Source of the DNA: Planctomycetaceae bacterium
Lineage (GTDB): Bacteria > Planctomycetota > Planctomycetia > Planctomycetales > Planctomycetaceae
Assembly: GCA_003503535.1 (NCBI GenBank)
Contig: DOCI01000152.1
Location: 1 to 11,087 of the forward strand
Length of the DNA stretch: 11,087 nt
Direction of reading: 5' to 3'
Both the position numbers and the translations under genes were made by a program. The notes beneath the pieces were generated by a model. That model was not told the origin of the DNA and searched no databases. It saw only the letters and a list, made by a program, of their open reading frames with translations. Shown here in pieces: positions 8,640 through 11,087 of this stretch (position 1 is the stretch's first letter; the number at the start of each line of letters is the position of its first letter).

Positions 8640-8651
8640 TGTTTTCAAACA
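8640..8651. repeat. Small inverted repeat downstream of the -10 element
   Basis: TGTTT-TC-AAACA, with 5-base arms and a 2-base centre, overlaps the last base of the TATAAT box. The position suits a repressor site for the ATPase gene, but short AT-rich repeats are common by chance. Confidence 0.25.
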
Positions 8652-8677
8652 TTATATATTTTGCACACCTCCAACAA
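8651..8677 (-). promoter_or_regulatory. Candidate promoter of the large ATPase
   Basis: On the minus strand a perfect TATAAT (8656-8651) is preceded by a weak TTGTTG (8677-8672) with a 15-base spacer, which is short. The start of transcription would fall about 35 bases before the ATG. The element lies entirely between the IS66 insertion and the gene, so the insertion left it intact. Confidence 0.4.
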
Positions 8678-8693
8678 GTCCGACACAGTGTGC

Positions 8694-8701
8694 TTAAAAA
8701 G
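8694..8701. repeat. Target site duplication, left copy
   Basis: TTAAAAAG directly abuts the left terminal repeat and is identical to the right copy. Confidence 0.93.
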
Positions 8702-8720
8702 GTAACCGTTCACACCCCGA
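8702..8720 (+). repeat. IS66 left terminal inverted repeat
   Basis: GTAACCGTTCACACCCCGA matches the reverse complement of the right end at 18 of 19 positions. It contains the transposase stop codon. Confidence 0.92.
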
Positions 8721-9744
8721 TTCTCAAAGATTCGGGTTTGCCGGTGGTGAGGGCGTTGGTGATGTAGTCGATTGCGTTTTTGTTTTGGCGGCGGCAGGTT
8801 TCCAGAATCGTGAGTAGCGTTTCCACGAAGCGGCTGCCGGATTCGCTTTGTGTGCCGAAGCTGAGTTTTCGCCAGATCACGGCACTTCGCAGGGCTCGTT
8901 CACTGTGATTGTTCGTCGGCGGGACGTCCTCGTGTTCCAGAAATGTCCATAGCCGTTCGCGATTCTTGCAGAGTTCCTCACACATGCCCGAGGTCTTGCG
9001 GTGATCGCATTTGGGACCGCGCAGCAGCAACGACTCGACCTCCCGACGGACGCTGCCCAATGACGATTTCAACCCGGCATACGAGATGGTCCCATCGCGA
9101 TAACGGGCGTGTTGACGAAACAACTTTTGCGTCTGCCTGCCCAGCGCCTCGCCGATTTCGCAGGCCATGTCGTGCTTGCTGTCGGCGAGGGATTGAAAGT
9201 CTCGTTTCAAGTGAGCCCAGCAATATTGAACATAGTCCAGATGATGATACATTTTGGCTCGATCGCTGGTGACGATGCCGTCGTATTGGTGACCGATCGT
9301 GGCGTCCAGTTCATCTCGTTTGCGGCTGCCGCGAATCGAGAACACCGTGAAATACAGAGCCACGAACACCCAAATCCAGACACGTCGACAACGCTCTTTG
9401 GATGGCGTTTCGTCAATCCCGAGTCGCGACTCATCACGCACCGCCGCATGCAGGTCGTCATAGGCGGGCCGCAGCGCGTTGGTCGCTCGTGTTTGCAGTT
9501 TCACCAGCCAACCAGTGCTGGCCGGGATGTTCAGCACCGACTCGAAGAACAGTTCGGTTTGCCGCTTACTCTGTCGAAAACAGGACATCAAAATCGCGGC
9601 GAAAGCTGTCAGTCGTGGACCAGCCTGACTTTCCGGCACGTCGTCGGGCAGTGTTGCACAGGTTGTCGTTTGGCAGCATTGGCAAGTCAGACGATGTCTT
9701 TGATATTCGGTGATGATCGGTTTGAACGGAGGCAATTCCCACAC
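8710..9744 (-). pseudogene. tnpC: IS66 transposase, catalytic C-terminal segment, same frame after TAG
   Basis: Remainder of TnpC in the same frame, beginning V-W-E-L-P-P immediately after the stop. Numbering the whole frame from 10116: the second zinc ligand pair C-Q-C-C is near 145-148. The DDE residues appear to be D235 (G-I-D-E-T-P), D285 (S-D-R-A-K-M-Y) and E406 (N-N-H-S-E-R-A-L-R). C-W-A-H-L-K-R-D-F (299-307) and R-K-L-S-F-G-T-Q-S (416-424) are further IS66 hallmarks. The full frame is 468 positions, slightly short for IS66 transposases of about 500. The first codon is GTG, so restart at 9744 is formally possible, but it would lose the N-terminal DNA-binding region. The DDE triad and family motifs are all intact, so the nonsense codon seems to be the only lesion. 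Confidence 0.9.
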
Positions 9745-10116
9745 CTAATGACGCAGCGGATCGTCGTCGCAACCGCTCAATTGACCGCCGCACCCGCGAC
9801 AGTTTGAGGGATAAAGCGGGATCAGTTCATCGACTTGATCGAGCGGAACCAAACTGCGTTTGTGTTTTTTATGACCGGGCTGCCCTCCTGGCTTTCGTTT
9901 GCTGGCAGACCTCTTCGACTTCTTCCGATCATCAGCGGACTTCGCATGCGGATGCTGTGAGGAGGGGGGTAGCGACGAGTTGGTCGGATTCATACCCCTC
10001 TGTTCTTCCAGCTCCACAAGCCGCCGCTCATGCGCAGCCACTTGCCCCAGAAGATACAGGATCATCTCCTGAGCCTCAGTCGGCTGTCGATCAATCATTT
10101 CCGGCGTAATGTCCAT
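9745..10116 (-). pseudogene. tnpC: IS66 transposase, N-terminal segment ended by in-frame TAG
   Basis: First 123 residues of the IS66 TnpC transposase. They contain a leucine-rich helix (about 18-40), the Asn/Ser/Pro-rich stretch N-P-T-N-S-S-L-P-P-S-S (43-53) typical of the family, a lysine-rich K-P-G-G-Q-P-G-H (75-82), and the start of the IS66 zinc-binding domain (C106-x2-C109-G-G). The frame ends D-P-L-R-H-stop, where relatives continue R-H-Q-V-x-E-L-P-P. The stop is codon 124 (9745-9747). I chose the ATG at 10116 (M-D-I-T-P-E-M); the frame is open to a TTG at 10158 but those extra residues have no family resemblance. Alone this piece has DNA-contacting elements but no catalytic domain. 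Confidence 0.85.
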
Positions 10117-10161
10117 GTGCGAACATTTCGCAGAAAATCGCCTCGGCGCGAAGACCAATTT

Positions 10162-10180
10162 TCGGGGTGTGAACGGGTAC
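10162..10180 (-). repeat. IS66 right terminal inverted repeat
   Basis: Read on the minus strand it is GTACCCGTTCACACCCCGA. The only difference from the left end is the fourth base (C instead of A), so the terminal GTAA typical of the family is GTAC here. Confidence 0.92.
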
Positions 10181-10188
10181 TTAAAAAG
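10181..10188. repeat. Target site duplication, right copy
   Basis: TTAAAAAG directly abuts the right terminal repeat. Removing the element and one copy rejoins 8701 to 10189 and restores the pre-insertion site upstream of the large ATPase. Confidence 0.93.
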
Positions 10189-10759
10189 AGCAGTCAGCTG
10201 TAATAGTCAGTGTGACAGGAAACAAAATAATGTTAATCGCACTTGTGTCTCGACGGCAGATATTTCCGGAAGTGAGGAATAATTTCTACACGGGAAGGGA
10301 ATCCGCTGCTGGTTGTTGAGAGCTTACTTAGAAACGGCAAGTCGAACGACTCTGATTTCGATGGCCTACCAAATATCAAAATGAATATGTCATAATTCAC
10401 AAAACAGTTTATTTGATTGCCCTGGCCCTTCGAAATTTGCGTAACTTTTCGATATTTCTAAAAGGAAATGCTGTGTCGCGGTCGATAGGTAAATTGGGAA
10501 CCGTGCCGACTTAAACATTCACCAAGCCATCGGAAGGCGTGAAATGTCGGCAGCACGATTATATTTTACAATTGCTCAGAGCAAACTCTGGCTCTTCCTG
10601 CGCCATGAAAGAGTCCAAATTCATTATTGGGCTCAACGCAGACCATCATTGCCCGTTTTCCGCGGCGATTCACGCTCGCAAAAAGTGGCATCCCCTTTTG
10701 CAATATGCCCTGCAATCCAAACTTCATTGTTATCGATTAAGCATTCTTTTTCGAAACCA
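10189..10759. other. Region without a convincing gene between the IS and the lipoprotein gene
   Basis: Stop codons are frequent in the left two-thirds. Short frames exist (29 codons from 10230, plus; 42 codons from 10518, minus) but lack ribosome binding sites and recognisable content. A good Shine-Dalgarno, GGAAGG at 10532-10537, precedes an ATG at 10544 that is in frame with the lipoprotein to the right and stays open for 72 codons before its probable start. That upstream stretch has no family resemblance. It may be an N-terminal extension, a leader, or chance. Confidence 0.45.
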
Positions 10760-11087
10760 ATGTCTTTCAACAAGATTGGGCATTTGCGTGAGTCATTGCT
10801 TCATCGGAACATGTTGGCAATTCTTGTGGCGATATCTCTGTTCACAGCAGGATGTTCGACTGCTCGACATTCGCTTGCTCGTGTTCAACCAGTGAAACCA
10901 GCAGTAAATTCCTCTGTTGAGGAAATTGTTACGAGCAAAGATGCTGAGCAATCAATCACTGAATCAATCGATCAAATGTCTAAAGTGGGGCTTCAGCTTG
11001 AAGATCCACATCTTGAAATAGAAGCGATTGCATTCGAAGAAAATACTCTACCAGCAGTGTCCACAGGTCTGGAAATACTTCCTGTCT
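10760..11087 (+). CDS. Lipoprotein of unknown function (N-terminal part)
   Basis: The frame runs off the right edge after 109 codons. From the ATG at 10760 the product starts with a charged n-region (M-S-F-N-K-I-G-H-L-R-E-S-L-L-H-R-N), a hydrophobic stretch (18-30) and a lipobox-like T-A-G-C with the acylated cysteine at C32, then S-T-A-R. This is a signal-peptidase-II type signal, so the mature protein should be membrane-anchored outside the cytoplasm. The mature part seen so far is acidic and polar, with no motif I recognise; outer-membrane efflux proteins of planctomycetes can begin this way, but that is a guess. A second ATG at 10811 gives a shorter signal, and an upstream in-frame ATG at 10544 has the better ribosome binding site. 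The true start is therefore open. Confidence 0.6.
   Translation, partial: MSFNKIGHLRESLLHRNMLAILVAISLFTAGCSTARHSLARVQPVKPAVNSSVEEIVTSKDAEQSITESIDQMSKVGLQLEDPHLEIEAIAFEENTLPAVSTGLEILPV

Larger units (their letters stand above)
8702..10180 (-). mobile_element. IS66-family insertion sequence, complete, single transposase gene
   Basis: A 1479-bp element bounded by 19-bp terminal inverted repeats with one mismatch and flanked by a perfect 8-bp target duplication. IS66-family elements characteristically have ends starting GTAA and make 8-bp duplications; the left end begins GTAACC and the right end GTACCC. It has only the tnpC-type transposase and no tnpA or tnpB accessory genes, as in the single-gene subgroup (ISBst12 type). 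The transposase stop codon lies within the left repeat. Intact ends and an unmutated duplication point to a recent insertion. The transposase frame is broken by one stop codon, so this copy may need a helper copy or readthrough to move. Confidence 0.93.

Noticed and set aside
9109..9807. 232-codon plus-strand frame inside the IS66 element
   Set aside because: It is antisense to the transposase and shows no domain; overlapping frames are common in GC-richer IS genes.
10398..10445. Sigma-54-like promoter (TGGCCC ... TTTGC)
   Set aside because: The GG to GC distance is about 13 bases, not the 10 that sigma-54 sites require.
10390..10518. 42-codon minus-strand frame between the IS and the lipoprotein gene
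   Set aside because: It is short, lacks a spaced ribosome binding site and has no recognisable content.
10539..10895. 118-codon plus-strand frame overlapping the lipoprotein start
   Set aside because: The other frame gives a clear signal peptide and lipobox; this one is rich in Cys, His and Trp in the manner of out-of-frame reading.

Overview
The window looks like a chromosomal accessory region from a Gram-negative-type environmental bacterium. A planctomycete is my best guess. It rests on the style of the genes (a HAMP sensor leading into an RsbU-like region, a copper ATPase with YHS and metal-binding domains at its N-terminus, a lipoprotein with a long n-region, an IS66 element), not on any marker gene. 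There are no rRNA or tRNA genes and no CRISPR array.

Layout, left to right. (1) 1-764, minus: the N-terminal part of a two-TM HAMP sensor that runs off the left edge where a SpoIIE/RsbU-type phosphatase module seems to begin. (2) 765-1255: no convincing gene. (3) 1256-1990, minus: a six-TM potassium-channel-like protein with a GYGD filter. (4) 1991-2074: an AT-rich divergent promoter region with a perfect 13-bp palindrome. (5) 2075-4507, plus: a copper P1B-type ATPase whose frame is broken only by one in-frame TAA at 3917-3919. (6) 4659-8609, minus: a 1316-residue SMC/Rad50-like ABC ATPase with a C2HC zinc-binding motif between its coiled coils and a C-terminal LexA/S24-like beta region. (7) 8702-10180: a complete IS66-family element with 19-bp inverted repeats and a perfect 8-bp target duplication. 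Its single transposase gene carries an in-frame TAG where the family has glutamine. (8) 10189-10759: no convincing gene. (9) 10760-11087, plus: the start of a lipoprotein that runs off the right edge.

How the genes relate. The copper ATPase would export Cu(I) from the cytoplasm, and the divergently placed channel may share its regulatory region. The large ATPase stands alone: the copper ATPase converges on it from the left and the IS lies upstream of it. It is visibly more AT-rich than the transposase and the ATPase copA, which suggests separate acquisition. Its domain order (N-terminal helical region, ABC head, zinc-binding hairpin, ABC head, helical region, S24-like domain) is the best candidate here for something undescribed, possibly in DNA repair or defence against mobile DNA. 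That role is inference. The IS inserted just upstream of its promoter, so any former partner gene upstream would now be displaced. Two otherwise intact genes each interrupted by one stop codon is the second striking feature of the window.
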